Positions 15,118-26,874 of a stretch of 64,000 nucleotides of DNA are shown one piece after another. A program made the translations under genes and the position numbers. The stretch comes from Streptomyces sp. TRM70350 (lineage in GTDB: Bacteria; Actinomycetota; Actinomycetes; Streptomycetales; Streptomycetaceae), in NCBI RefSeq assembly GCF_019219825.1, contig NZ_JAHUXH010000007.1, positions 124,001 to 188,000 on the forward strand, read 5' to 3'. The number at the start of each line of letters is the position of its first letter. Position 1 is the first letter of the stretch. Under the pieces are notes generated by a model. That model searched no databases. It was not told where the DNA came from and worked only from the letters and a program-made list of their open reading frames with translations.

Positions 15118-16251
15118 TCAGTACGACTTGGGCAGGCCCAGGGTCTGGTGGGACACGTAGTTGAGAATCATCTCCCGGCTCACCGGAGCAATACGAGCCA
15201 CGCGCGCGGCCGTAATCAACGAGGCAAGGCCGAACTCGCGCGTGAGGCCGTTGCCGCCGAGGGTGTGCACGGCCTGGTCGACGGCCTTCACACAGGCCTC
15301 GCCCGCCGCGTACTTGGCCATGTTGGCGGCTTCTCCCGCGCCGACGTCGTCCCCCGCGTCGTACAGGTGCGCCGCCTTCTGTGTCATCAGGCGGGCGAGT
15401 TCGAGGTCGATGTGCGCCTGGGCGAGGGGGTGGGCGATGGCCTGGTGGGCGCCGATGGGGGTGTTCCAGACGGTGCGGTCGCGGGCGTATTCGACAGCTC
15501 GGGAGAGCGCGTAGCGGCCCATGCCGATCGCGAAGGCGGCGGTCATGATCCGTTCGGGGTTGAGGCCCGCGAAGAGTTGCAGCAGGCCTGCGTCCTCGTC
15601 GCCGACGAGTGCGTCGGCGGGCAGGCGTACGTCGTCCAGGACCAGCTCGAACTGCTTCTCCGCGGCGTTGAGTTCCATGTCGATGGGGCGGCGGGTGAAG
15701 CCGGGGGTGTCGCGCGGGACGATGAACAGGCAGGGCTTGAGGCGGCCGGTGCGGGCGTCCTCGGTGCGGCCGACGACGAGGGTCGCGTCCGCGATGTCTA
15801 CGCCGGAGATGAAGACTTTGCGGCCGGTGAGGAGCCAGTCGGGGCCGTCTTTGCGGGCCGTGGTGGTGATGCGGTGGCTGTTGGAGCCGGCGTCGGGTTC
15901 GGTGATGCCGAAGGCCATGGTGCGGGTGCCTTCGGCGATGCCGGGGAGCCATTGTCGTTTCTGTTTGTCGGTGCCGAAGCGGGCGATGACCGTGCCGCAG
16001 ATCGCCGGGGAGACGACCAGCATGAGGAGGGGGCAGCCTGCGGCGCCGAGTTCTTCGAGGACGATGGAGAGTTCTGTGATGCCGCCGCCTCCGCCTCCGT
16101 ATTCCTCGGGGAGGTTGACGCCCAGGTAGCCGAGTTTGCCTGCCTCGGACCAGAGGTCTTCCCGGTTGTAGTTGCGGCCGTGGCGCTGGCCCAGGGCGGC
16201 TACTGCGGATCGTAGGGCCTTGTGTTCTTCGGGTTCGGTCGTGGGGGTCAT
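15118..16251 (-). CDS. Acyl-CoA dehydrogenase
   Basis: The 377-residue flavoprotein has the family segments GYLGVNLPEEYGGGGGGITE, the FAD/substrate loop AFGITEPDAGSNSHRITTTA, DWLLTGRKVFISG and QAVHTLGGNGLTREFGLASL. It would introduce an alpha,beta double bond into an acyl-CoA, feeding the carboxylase and hydratase of the same operon. The usual C-terminal catalytic Glu segment (YEGT-like) is replaced by ARIAPVSREMILNYV, so the base may sit elsewhere as in several FadE subfamilies. It lies 54 bp after the biotin carboxylase gene. Confidence 0.9.
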   Translation of the reverse strand: MTPTTEPEEHKALRSAVAALGQRHGRNYNREDLWSEAGKLGYLGVNLPEEYGGGGGGITELSIVLEELGAAGCPLLMLVVSPAICGTVIARFGTDKQKRQWLPGIAEGTRTMAFGITEPDAGSNSHRITTTARKDGPDWLLTGRKVFISGVDIADATLVVGRTEDARTGRLKPCLFIVPRDTPGFTRRPIDMELNAAEKQFELVLDDVRLPADALVGDEDAGLLQLFAGLNPERIMTAAFAIGMGRYALSRAVEYARDRTVWNTPIGAHQAIAHPLAQAHIDLELARLMTQKAAHLYDAGDDVGAGEAANMAKYAAGEACVKAVDQAVHTLGGNGLTREFGLASLITAARVARIAPVSREMILNYVSHQTLGLPKSY

Positions 16252-16305
16252 GTGCGTCCTCCGGGTGCGGGTTGTGGGTGGCTGGTCGCGCAGTTCCCCG
16301 CGCCC

Positions 16306-18147
16306 CTAAGTCGGCTGCACCACCGCCAGTAGCGTGCCGACCGTGACCTGTTGTCCAGGTGCGGCGTGGAGGGCTGTGAGTGTGCCTGTGGCCGGGGCCG
16401 AAATCTGGTGTTGCATCTTCATCGCTTCCAGCCATACGAGGGGCTCTCCGGCCCTGACAGGCGCTCCTACGGCCAGTCCCTCGGCCACTCGGACCACCGT
16501 TCCGGGCATGGGGGCGAAGAGCGAGCCCGGGGCGTGCTCGGGCGTCGGGTCGGGGAAGCGGGAGAGGGCGGTGAGACGGCTGCCGTTGACGTAGAAGTCG
16601 TCGCCGTATCTCGCCACCTCGAACTTCCTTGTCACCCCGTCCACTTCGAGTACGACCAGACCGGCGTCCGCGTGCACGACCCGGGCGCCCTCTGCTGTGA
16701 GGCCCTCCCGCGTCTGCCAGTAGTGGGCCTCGTGTTCCTCGCCCGCCATCGTGTAGCGCTTGGTCTGGGGCTGGGAGGGCACGTTGCGCCAGCCGCCGAA
16801 GCGGGAGCGGCCGTGTGCGTCGGCGAGGGCGGCGGCGAGCGGGACGTACGGGTCGGGGGCGGGCCCGGTCAGCTCACCCAGGTGCCGGTCGTAGAAGCCC
16901 GTGTCCATGCGGGCCGTCGTGAACTCCTTGTGGCGCAGGGAGCGGATCAGCAGGTCACGGTTGGTGGTGGGGCCGTGGAGAGTCGTGCGTTCCAGGGCTC
17001 CGGCCAGTTTGCGGACGGCCTCCGCGCGCGTGGGGGCGTGGGCGATGACCTTGGCGAGCAGGGGGTCGTAGTGGACGCCGATCTCGTCGCCGTCGGTGTA
17101 GCCCGTGTCCAGGCGGATGCCTTCGGGGGCGTCGAGGCGGTGAAGGGTGCCGGTCTGGGGGGCCCAGCCCTGGGACGGGTCCTCGGCGTAGAGGCGGGCC
17201 TCTATGGCGTGGCCACGCGCGCGTGGGGGGTCGGTTTCCAGGGGGTGGCCCTCGGCGATGCGGAGTTGGTGGGCCACCAGGTCGATGCCGAAGACGGCCT
17301 CCGTGACGGGGTGTTCCACCTGGAGGCGGGTGTTCATCTCCAGGAAGTGGGCCTTGTCGTCGGCGACCAGGAACTCGACCGTGCCCGCTCCGGTGTAGCC
17401 GACGGCGCGGGCGGCTCGTACGGCCGTCTCGTGGAGGGACTCGGTCAGTTCGAGTTTCAAACCCGGTGCAGGGGCCTCCTCGATGACCTTCTGGTGGCGG
17501 CGCTGGAGGGAGCAGTCCCGGGTGCCGAGCGCCCACACCGTGCCGTGGGGGTCGGCGAGGATCTGCACCTCGACGTGCCGGCCGTCCTCGATGTACGGCT
17601 CGACGAACACCTCGTCGTCGCCGAAGGCGGCGAGCGCCTCCGCGCGGGCGGCCGCGAACTCGGCGTCCAGGTCTGCCAGGCGCCGTACGATCCGCATGCC
17701 GCGGCCGCCGCCGCCCGCGGCCGCCTTCACCAGGACCGGGAGGTCGGCCTCGGTGACGTCCTGGAGGGGCGTGAGCCCCAGCAGCTCCTTGGCCCGCGTC
17801 TTGGACGCCATCGCCTCGATGGCCTCCGGGGGCGGGCCGATCCACAGCAGCCCCGCGTCGAGGACCGCGCGCGCGAAGTCGGCGTTCTCGGAGAGGAAGC
17901 CGTAGCCGGGGTGCACCGCGTCGGCGCCGGAGGCGAGCGCGGCCCTGACGATCAGGTCGCCGCGCAGATACGTCTCGGCGGGCGCCGCCCCCGGCAGCCG
18001 TACCGCGGCGTCGGCCACGCGCGCGTGGAGGGCGTTCGCGTCGGCGTCCGAGTGCACGGCGACCGTTCGGATTCCCAACTCACGGCAGGTGCGGAAGATC
18101 CGGCAGGCGATCTCGCCCCGGCCCGCGACAAGAACGGAAGTAATCAC
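16306..18147 (-). CDS. Acyl-CoA carboxylase alpha subunit (biotin carboxylase plus BCCP)
   Basis: The 613-residue protein starts with the biotin carboxylase N-domain (LVAGRGEIACRIFRTCRELG; most relatives have ANRGE). It has the ATP-grasp glycine loop KAAAGGGGRGMRIV, EMNTRLQVEHPVTE, and a C-terminal biotinyl domain whose EAMKMQHQ places the biotinylated Lys near residue 577. Together with the carboxyl transferase just upstream it forms an acyl-CoA carboxylase. Neighbouring AtuA-like and acyl-CoA dehydrogenase genes suggest a branched or unsaturated acyl-CoA (3-methylcrotonyl-, geranyl-type) rather than acetyl-CoA; that substrate is inference. It begins at GTG 18147, six bases after accD. Confidence 0.92.
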   Translation of the reverse strand: MITSVLVAGRGEIACRIFRTCRELGIRTVAVHSDADANALHARVADAAVRLPGAAPAETYLRGDLIVRAALASGADAVHPGYGFLSENADFARAVLDAGLLWIGPPPEAIEAMASKTRAKELLGLTPLQDVTEADLPVLVKAAAGGGGRGMRIVRRLADLDAEFAAARAEALAAFGDDEVFVEPYIEDGRHVEVQILADPHGTVWALGTRDCSLQRRHQKVIEEAPAPGLKLELTESLHETAVRAARAVGYTGAGTVEFLVADDKAHFLEMNTRLQVEHPVTEAVFGIDLVAHQLRIAEGHPLETDPPRARGHAIEARLYAEDPSQGWAPQTGTLHRLDAPEGIRLDTGYTDGDEIGVHYDPLLAKVIAHAPTRAEAVRKLAGALERTTLHGPTTNRDLLIRSLRHKEFTTARMDTGFYDRHLGELTGPAPDPYVPLAAALADAHGRSRFGGWRNVPSQPQTKRYTMAGEEHEAHYWQTREGLTAEGARVVHADAGLVVLEVDGVTRKFEVARYGDDFYVNGSRLTALSRFPDPTPEHAPGSLFAPMPGTVVRVAEGLAVGAPVRAGEPLVWLEAMKMQHQISAPATGTLTALHAAPGQQVTVGTLLAVVQPT

Positions 18148-18153
18148 TGGGCC

Positions 18154-19748
<1,595 letters not shown>

Positions 19749-19752
<4 letters not shown>

Positions 19753-21428
19753 AGGAGGGTCTCCGGGATGTCCAGGTGGCGGGAGCGCAGCCATTCGCCG
19801 AGGGCCTTGGCCTGGGGGTCGAAGCGGTGCTGGGCGGCGACGCCCTGGCCGAGGATGCCGTCGACGACGAAGTTGAGGGCGCGGAGGTTGGGCAGGACGT
19901 GGCGGGTGACCTTCGATTCGCGGCACTCGGGCAGGAGTTGCCGGAACCTGTCGGCCGTCAGCTCGTGCGCGAGCCACCGCCAGGCCTCGTCCGTACGGGC
20001 CCACACCCCGACGTTGGCGTTCCCGCCCTTGTCGCCGCTGCGGGCACCGGCGATGAAACCGAGCGGGGCGCGCCTTCCGGGTCCGTCCGGCAGCGGCTCG
20101 GGCAGGACAGGCTCCGGCACGTCGTCGAGTACGGCGGTGTCGTGGGCCGGGGCCACAGGGACACGACGGCCGTCGTGGAGGACCGCTATATGGGGGACGG
20201 CACCATGGGGGACGTACACATCCTCGAAGACTCCATACGGCGTGCCCTTTCCGGGTGGCGCGAGCACATGGAAGCCGGGGTAGCTGGCGAGCGCCAGTTC
20301 GACGGCGGCCGCGCTGAGGGTGCGGCCGACGGTCTCCTGGTCGGGGTCGCGTACGACGAGCCGGAGCAGGGCGCTGGCGGTCTCCTCGGTGTCGGCGTCG
20401 GGACGGTCGGTGCGGACGAGGTCCCAGCGGATGTCGGCGGGCGGTGACGTGGCGAGGGCGTCCGCCATCTGCCGCCGTACCAGCGCGGCCTTTGCCTCGA
20501 TGTCGAGGCCGGTGAGGACGAAGGTGACCTCGCCCCGGAAGCCGCCGAGGCGGTTGAGGCCGACCTTGAGGGCCGGGGGCGGGGCCTCTCCTCGTACGCC
20601 CTCGATCCGGACGCGGTCGGGGGCCTCCTGGGTGAGGCGGACGGTGTCGAGGCGGGCGGTGACGTCGGGGCCCGGGTAGCGGGCGCCGGCGGTCTCGTAG
20701 AGGAGTTGGGCGGTGACCGTGCCGACGTCGACGAAACCGCCGGTGCCGGGGTGCTTGGTGATGACGCAGGTGCCGTCGGGGTGGATCTCGGCGAGGGGGA
20801 AGCCGGGGCGGCGGCAGTCGGCCTGCCGTTCGCGGAAGAAGGCGTAGTTGCCGCCGGTGGCCTGGGCGCCGCACTCCAGGACGTGACCGGCGACGACGGC
20901 GCCCGCGAGCCGGTCGTACTCCCCCGGCCACCAGCCGAAGTGCGCGGCGGCGGGACCGGTGACCAGGGCCGCGTCCGTCACCCGCCCGGTGACGACGATG
21001 TCGGCGCCCTCCCGCAGGCAGGCGGTGATGCCGAAGCCGCCGAGGTAGGCGTGGGCGGCGAGGCTGCCGGGGTGTGCGGCGGTGAGGTCGTCGCCCTCGA
21101 CGTGCGCGACACGGACGGGGATGCCGAGGCGGTCGGCCAACTGCCGTACGGCGTCGGCGAGTCCGGCCGGGTTGAGGCCGCCGGCGTTGGTGACGAGCCG
21201 GACGCCTCGGTCGTGGGCGAGGCCGAGGCACTCCTCCAGCTGGCGCAGGAAGGTGCGGGCGTAACCGGCGGTGGGGTCCTTCAGGCGGTCGCGGGCCAGG
21301 ATGAGCATGGTCAGCTCGGCGAGGTAGTCGCCGGTGAGGACGTCGAGTTCGCCGCCGGTGAGCATGTCGCGCAGGGCGTCGAAGCGGTCGCCGTAGAAGC
21401 CGGAGGCGTTGCCGATGCGCAGCGTCAC
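19749..21428 (-). CDS. AtuA-like (DUF1446) protein of acyclic isoprenoid or acyl-CoA catabolism
   Basis: The 559-residue protein begins VTLRIGNASGFYGDRFDALR and contains VTNAGGLNPAGLADAVRQLA, VVTGRVTDAALVTGPAAAHFG and IAGARSGDKGGNANVGVWAR, hallmarks of the DUF1446/AtuA family. In Pseudomonas AtuA is encoded with geranyl-CoA carboxylase and citronellyl-CoA dehydrogenase; its reaction is not settled. The start overlaps the TIGR03084 gene (GTGA) and its end overlaps accD, so the three are translated together. A fused small C-terminal AtuA-like domain (about residues 460-559) is visible after a Pro-rich linker. Confidence 0.88.
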
Positions 21429-22219
21429 CGGGCGTCCTCCTTCGGCGGGCGGCCGCTGCCGGGCGGTCCCGCGAAGGCCTGGGCGATGTCCAGCCAGCGG
21501 TCGGCGTCGGGGCCCTCGGCGCGTACGGCGAGGTCGGCGCGGTGGGCGCGTTGGGTGACCAGGAGGGCGAAGTCGACGGCGGGGCCGGTGACGCGCTGGG
21601 CGGCGCCTTCCGGACCGTAGGTCCACACCTCACCGGACGGGCTGGCCAGTTCGACCCGGAACTCCTCGTCCGGCACCGGCAGACCGTGCACACCGAAGGC
21701 GAAGTCGCGGGCGCGGACCCCGATGCGGACCACATGCTTCAGCCGGTCGGTGGGTGGGCGGACCACACCCAGGGCGTCGGCGATGTCCTGGCCGTGGGCC
21801 CAGGTCTCCATGATCCGGCCGGTGGCCATGGCGGCGGCGGACATGGGCGGGCCGTACCAGGGGAAACGCGCGCCGCGCGGGGCCGCGCGCAGGGCCGTGT
21901 CGAGGGCGGTACGTCCCTCCCGCCACGTCGACAGCAGGTCGGCGGGCGGAAGGTGGGCGCCCTCCTCGGCGCCCTCGTCGACGAAGGAGTCCGGCGCGGC
22001 GAGGGCCTTCTCGGCCGGCGTCCGGAACGCGTCGGCGTCGGTGACGGCGAGGAGGGCGGAGCGGTCGGTCCAGGCGAGGTGGGCGATCTGGTGGGCGATG
22101 GTCCAGCGGGGGGCGGGGGTGGGAAGCGTCCAGCGCTCGGGTTCCAAGTCGGCGACGAGCCGGTCGAGTTCGTCGCTTTCGGCACGCAGGTCGTCGAAGA
22201 CGGGGGTCGGGTCGGCCAT
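21425..22219 (-). CDS. TIGR03084 family protein (mycothiol-dependent maleylpyruvate isomerase-like N-terminus)
   Basis: The 264-residue protein has the four-helix DinB-like N-terminal region found in mycothiol-dependent proteins (FDDLRAESDELDRLVADLEP; PRWTIAHQIAHLAWTDRSAL; AMATGRIMETWAHGQDIADA), with conserved His and Asp likely to bind a metal. It is the first gene of the acyl-CoA operon. The ATG at 22219 is chosen because family similarity begins there; no purine-rich binding site precedes it. The palindrome at 22253-22264 lies just upstream. Function within the pathway unknown. Confidence 0.85.
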   Translation of the reverse strand: MADPTPVFDDLRAESDELDRLVADLEPERWTLPTPAPRWTIAHQIAHLAWTDRSALLAVTDADAFRTPAEKALAAPDSFVDEGAEEGAHLPPADLLSTWREGRTALDTALRAAPRGARFPWYGPPMSAAAMATGRIMETWAHGQDIADALGVVRPPTDRLKHVVRIGVRARDFAFGVHGLPVPDEEFRVELASPSGEVWTYGPEGAAQRVTGPAVDFALLVTQRAHRADLAVRAEGPDADRWLDIAQAFAGPPGSGRPPKEDAR

Positions 22220-22248
22220 GGGGAGGAGCGTGACAGCGACCCTCGAAC

Positions 22249-22273
22249 AAATCAAGCACGCTTGCATGATTTT
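22249..22273. promoter_or_regulatory. Palindromic operator candidate of the acyl-CoA operon
   Basis: CAAGCACGCTTG (22253-22264) is centred in an AT-richer imperfect palindrome (AATCAAGC...GCTTGCATGATT), 34 bp upstream of the first gene. This is the kind of site bound by TetR repressors of acyl-CoA catabolism (compare the CAAG-N2-CTTG core I recall for mycobacterial KstR2). The TetR gene at the operon's end is the likely binder. Confidence 0.55.
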
Positions 22274-22339
22274 GTTTCCGCCGACGTCGACGCCTGAGCG
22301 CGTCCGCGCGGACACGCTCGGTCGGATGAGGTGGTCGGC

Positions 22340-22432
22340 GTGCGGAGTCGCGAACTGGACCCGTCTGCCTCGCCGTTGGACTTCCACGGCTACGAGCTGG
22401 CACTGCCGACGGCGCACCGGCCGCGACGGTGA
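22340..22432 (+). pseudogene. N-terminal stub of an XRE-type HTH regulator
   Basis: GTG 22340 opens a 30-codon frame reading RSRELDPSASPLDFHGYEL, the characteristic N-terminus of Streptomyces XRE regulators (usually continuing RRLREAAGLSQ). After GYEL the resemblance stops and the frame ends at once. The HTH itself is gone. It ends in the same spot where a minus-strand gene also loses its 3' end. Confidence 0.55.
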
Positions 22433-22613
22433 CGGGGGCGAGGGGCCCGCGCTCCACCGCTTCCGCGAGGGCCTTGTCCCTGGCCTGCTCGTATGCGAGC
22501 AGGAGCTGCGGGGCCACGACGGCGCACGCCGCGCGCAGGGCGTCCGGAGTCCGCTCCGGGCGGGGGAACAGCTCGCCGGTCACGGATCCGACTCCAGCCC
22601 CCAAGCACCCCAC
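22430..22613 (-). pseudogene. N-terminal half of a DUF6247-like gene
   Basis: The minus strand reads PERTPDALRAACAVVAPQLL and YEQARDKALAEAVERGPLAP, resembling the small DUF6247 proteins often encoded near XRE regulators. Similarity ends near 22430 and the frame then runs without meaning antisense to the TIGR03084 gene. Start is ATG 22613 or GTG 22583. Confidence 0.45.
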
Positions 22614-22629
22614 GGCGCGGCGCCGATCG

Positions 22630-23610
22630 TCAGGAAGGCGCCCCGTTGACCGGCGTCTTCCGCCGCCCCACCTGGGTCCGTACCGCCCCCATACTGGCGG
22701 CGATGACCAGGGCGATGGCCGCGGCCTCCGTCGCGGTGAGGGTCTGGTTGAGGATCAGGAAGCCCGCAGTGGCGGCGATGGCCGGTTCGAGGCTCATGAG
22801 GACGGCGAACGTGGGGGCGGGGAGGCGGCGCAGGGCGAGGAGTTCGAGGGTGTAGGGGAGGACCGAGGAGAGGACTGCGACGGCCGCGCCCAGGGCCAGC
22901 GTCACCGGGTCCAGCAGCTTCGCGCCCGACTCCGCGATGCCCAGCGGCAGGAACAGCACCGCCGCCACCGCCATGGCCAGCGCCAGCCCGTCGGCCTGCG
23001 GGAAGCGGCGGCCCGTACGCGCGCTGAAGACGATGTACGCCGCCCACATCGCGCCCGCCGCCAGCGCGAAGGCCACGCCGACCAGGTCGAGGCTGTCGAA
23101 ACCCCCGCCGCCGAGGAGGAAGACGCCTGCGAGGGCGAGTCCCGCCCAGAGGAGGTTGATCGCGCGGCGGGAGGCCAGGACGGAGAGGGCCAGCGGGCCG
23201 AGGACCTCCAGCGTGACCGCGGGGCCGAGGGGAATGCGGGCGAGGGCCTGGTAGAAGAGGCCGTTCATCGCGCCCATGGTGATGCCGAAGGCGATGACCG
23301 TGCCCCAGTCGGTGCGGGAGTGGCCGCGCAGCCGGGGCCGGCAGACCGCCAGCAGGACCACCGCGGCGACCAGCAGACGCAGCGTCACGATGCCCAGCGC
23401 ACCCGCCCGCGGCATCAGGCTGACCGCGAGGGCGCCGCCGAACTGGACCGACAGCCCGCCCGCCAGCACCAGGCCGACCGGGCCGAGCGGGCCGATGGAA
23501 CCCCTGAGTCGGCCGCCCCTGGGCTTGGCCCGGCCGGGCGTGCCCGCCGGGGAGGGCGCCGCGGGCGAGGACGACGCCGAGGACGACGGAGTGGCGCTGG
23601 GGGTGCTCAC
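22630..23610 (-). CDS. EamA/RhtA-type drug/metabolite exporter
   Basis: The 326-residue protein has ten predicted membrane helices in two EamA repeats, preceded by a Ser/Pro/Ala-rich cytoplasmic tail of about 40 residues. Segments such as VTLRLLVAAVVLLAVCRPRL, ALARIPLGPAVTLEVLGPLA and PYTLELLALRRLPAPTFAVL followed by SLEPAIAA are typical of RhtA (threonine/homoserine export) relatives. The exported compound is unknown. It starts with GTG at 23610 behind GGAAGG and is divergent from serC. Confidence 0.88.
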   Translation of the reverse strand: MSTPSATPSSSASSSPAAPSPAGTPGRAKPRGGRLRGSIGPLGPVGLVLAGGLSVQFGGALAVSLMPRAGALGIVTLRLLVAAVVLLAVCRPRLRGHSRTDWGTVIAFGITMGAMNGLFYQALARIPLGPAVTLEVLGPLALSVLASRRAINLLWAGLALAGVFLLGGGGFDSLDLVGVAFALAAGAMWAAYIVFSARTGRRFPQADGLALAMAVAAVLFLPLGIAESGAKLLDPVTLALGAAVAVLSSVLPYTLELLALRRLPAPTFAVLMSLEPAIAATAGFLILNQTLTATEAAAIALVIAASMGAVRTQVGRRKTPVNGAPS

Positions 23611-23800
23611 GGGGCCTTCCAGGGGCTTCGGCGGGAACAGGGGAACGTTCAGCTTGCTGTATCTGCCGGTCCAGAGTAGTGGACCCTGTCAGGTGTGTGA
23701 ACTTCTTTTGCCACTGACTCGGTGGGCGTCGTGGTCGTAGGCCGGAAACGCCGTCTCATCCGCCGGACGACGTTTCGACCAGGTTTCCCCCACCGGCTAG

Positions 23801-24928
<1,128 letters not shown>

Positions 24929-24946
24929 CGACGCGTACGTGAGTGG

Positions 24947-24972
24947 GGGCGCCCGGCGAGCACCGGGCGCCC
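24947..24972 (+). terminator. serC terminator hairpin
   Basis: GGGCGCCCGG-CGAGCA-CCGGGCGCCC gives a perfect 10-bp stem 19 bp after the serC stop. It also lies downstream of the convergent ABC permease gene and could serve both. Confidence 0.8.
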
Positions 24973-25011
24973 TCGCGCATCACGCCGCAGCCCACGTCAG
25001 GGACTACGACA

Positions 25012-25824
25012 TCACCGGCTCAGCTTCTGGAACCGCTGCACCGCCAGCGGCAGGAAGATCACCGTCAGCACCACCGGCCACACCCCCGCCATCAGCAGCG
25101 CGTGCTGCTCCACCCAGGAGTCACCCCCGCCCACCGGCGTCCCGAACAGCTCACGCGTGGCCGCCGCCGTCGACGAGATGGGGTTCCACGCGGCCACCCA
25201 CCCCAGCCAGTCCGGCATCAGCTGCGGGGCGACGAAGATGCTGGAGATCATCGTCAGCGGGAAGGCCACCGCGAACAGCCCGCCCGCCGCCTCGGGGTTG
25301 GGCACGATCAGGCCGAGCCACACGCCGATCCAGATCAGCGCGAACCGCAGCCACAGCAGCAGCCCGAACGCGGCGAGGAAGCCCCAGCCGCCGTCCGGCC
25401 GCCAGCCCATGGCGAGCGCGGTCAGCATCATGATCCCCAGCTCCGCGCAGGCGACGATCAGATCGGTCACGCCACGCCCCGCGACCACGGCCGACGACGC
25501 CATGGGCATCGAGCGGAACCGGTCGATGACGCCCTTGGTGGAGTCGTACACCACCACGGTCGCGGTGTTGATGAAGCCGAACGCCATCGTCATCACGAAC
25601 ATGCCCGGCATCAGGAAGTCCTTGTAGTCCCCGCCACCGGGCACCTTCATGGCGCTGCCGAAGACATAGCCGTAGAGGAGGACGGAGAGGATCGGGAAGC
25701 CCAGCTGCCAGGCGATGTTGACGGGCTGGCGCTGGTAGTGGGTCAGGCCGCGGCGGACGATGTTCCAGCAGTCGGCGAGCAGCCAGTACGTGCGACTGCG
25801 GGCCACGGGAGCCAGGGTGCTCAT
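25012..25824 (-). CDS. ABC-2 type permease (DrrB-like)
   Basis: The 270-residue protein has six membrane helices in the ABC-2 arrangement, with the conserved FFxxP-like region replaced by the typical drug-exporter segments [20 protein letters not shown] and [20 protein letters not shown] before the last helix. Its start overlaps the stop of the ATP-binding gene (ATGA), so the two are co-translated. It would form the membrane channel of a drug or lipid exporter of the DrrAB type. Substrate unknown. Confidence 0.9.
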   Translation of the reverse strand: MSTLAPVARSRTYWLLADCWNIVRRGLTHYQRQPVNIAWQLGFPILSVLLYGYVFGSAMKVPGGGDYKDFLMPGMFVMTMAFGFINTATVVVYDSTKGVIDRFRSMPMASSAVVAGRGVTDLIVACAELGIMMLTALAMGWRPDGGWGFLAAFGLLLWLRFALIWIGVWLGLIVPNPEAAGGLFAVAFPLTMISSIFVAPQLMPDWLGWVAAWNPISSTAAATRELFGTPVGGGDSWVEQHALLMAGVWPVVLTVIFLPLAVQRFQKLSR

Positions 25825-26783
25825 GCGGCGGTCTCCTTCTCCGTGCGGTGGCCGGTCAGGCGCAGGAACACGTCGTCGAGGCTGGGCCTGCGCAGCCCGA
25901 TGTCCTCGACCCGTACGCCCTCGTCCTGGAGGGTGCGGGCGACGTCCGTCAGCGCGGTCACCCGGTCGGCCACCGCCGCGTGCACCCGCAACTCGCTCTC
26001 GTCCGCCTCCGGTTCACCGTCGGAGACCCGGGCGACCACCTTCACCGCCCGCGCGATGTCCGCCCGCTCGGCGACCACGACCTCGATCCGGTCGCCGCCG
26101 ACCCGGTTCTTCAGCCCGTCCGGGGTGTCGTCGGCGATGGCCCGGCCCTGGTCGATGACGGTGATGCGGGAGGCGAGCTTGTCGGCCTCCTCCAGATACT
26201 GCGTGGTCAGCAGCACCGTCGTACCGCCCGCCACCAACTCCCGCACGGACTCCCAGACTTCGCCTCGGCTCCGCGGGTCCAGTCCCGTCGTCGGCTCGTC
26301 GAGGAAGAGCACCGCCGGGGCCAGGATCATCGACGCGGCGAGGTCGAGGCGGCGGCGCATGCCGCCGCTGTAGCCGCCGACGCCCTTGCCGGCGGCGTCG
26401 GTCAGGTCGAACTGCTCCAGCAGCTCGGCGGCGCGCAGCTTCGCCCGCTTCCCGCCCAGATGGAACAACCGGCCGAACATCTCCAGGTTCTGCCGCCCGG
26501 TGAGCACCTCGTCCACCGCCGCGTACTGCCCGGTGAGCCCGATCCGGGCCCGCACCTCGCGCGACTGCCGCGCCACGTCCAGTCCGGCCACCGTGGCCCG
26601 TCCGCCGTCCAGCCGCACCAGCGTGGACAGGATGCGCACGGCGGTGGTCTTCCCCGCCCCGTTCGGCCCGAGCAGGCCGTGCACGGTGCCCTCTCGTACG
26701 GTGAGGTCGAAGCCGTCGAGGGCGCGTTTCTCGCCGTAGCGCTTCTGCAGGCCCTCGGCCCGTACGGCGTATCCGTCGCTCAT
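25821..26783 (-). CDS. ABC transporter ATP-binding protein (DrrA-like)
   Basis: The 320-residue ATPase has Walker [16 protein letters not shown], the Q-loop, signature [15 protein letters not shown], Walker [12 protein letters not shown] and H-loop [13 protein letters not shown]-terminal DUF4162-like extension (about residues 225-310) is typical of daunorubicin-resistance DrrA proteins. It pairs with the overlapping permease. The divergent TetR gene shares the intergenic operator and probably represses this exporter until its ligand binds. Confidence 0.93.
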   Translation of the reverse strand: MSDGYAVRAEGLQKRYGEKRALDGFDLTVREGTVHGLLGPNGAGKTTAVRILSTLVRLDGGRATVAGLDVARQSREVRARIGLTGQYAAVDEVLTGRQNLEMFGRLFHLGGKRAKLRAAELLEQFDLTDAAGKGVGGYSGGMRRRLDLAASMILAPAVLFLDEPTTGLDPRSRGEVWESVRELVAGGTTVLLTTQYLEEADKLASRITVIDQGRAIADDTPDGLKNRVGGDRIEVVVAERADIARAVKVVARVSDGEPEADESELRVHAAVADRVTALTDVARTLQDEGVRVEDIGLRRPSLDDVFLRLTGHRTEKETAA

Positions 26784-26803
26784 GGGTCCCCCCTTCTCTC
26801 CTT

Positions 26804-26847
26804 AACTGGGTACACCGTACCCGATTGCGCGTACGACGTACCCAGTT
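26804..26847. promoter_or_regulatory. TetR operator region between the ABC exporter and its regulator
   Basis: GGGTACACCGTACCC (26808-26822) is a perfect 6-3-6 inverted repeat. AACTGGGTAC (26804-26813) is repeated inverted as GTACCCAGTT (26838-26847), so two related half-sites face each other across 24 bp. The region overlaps the -35 area of the regulator promoter, consistent with control of both directions. Confidence 0.7.
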
Positions 26848-26874
26848 TTTTCGCGGACACCTAGACTGAGCCGC

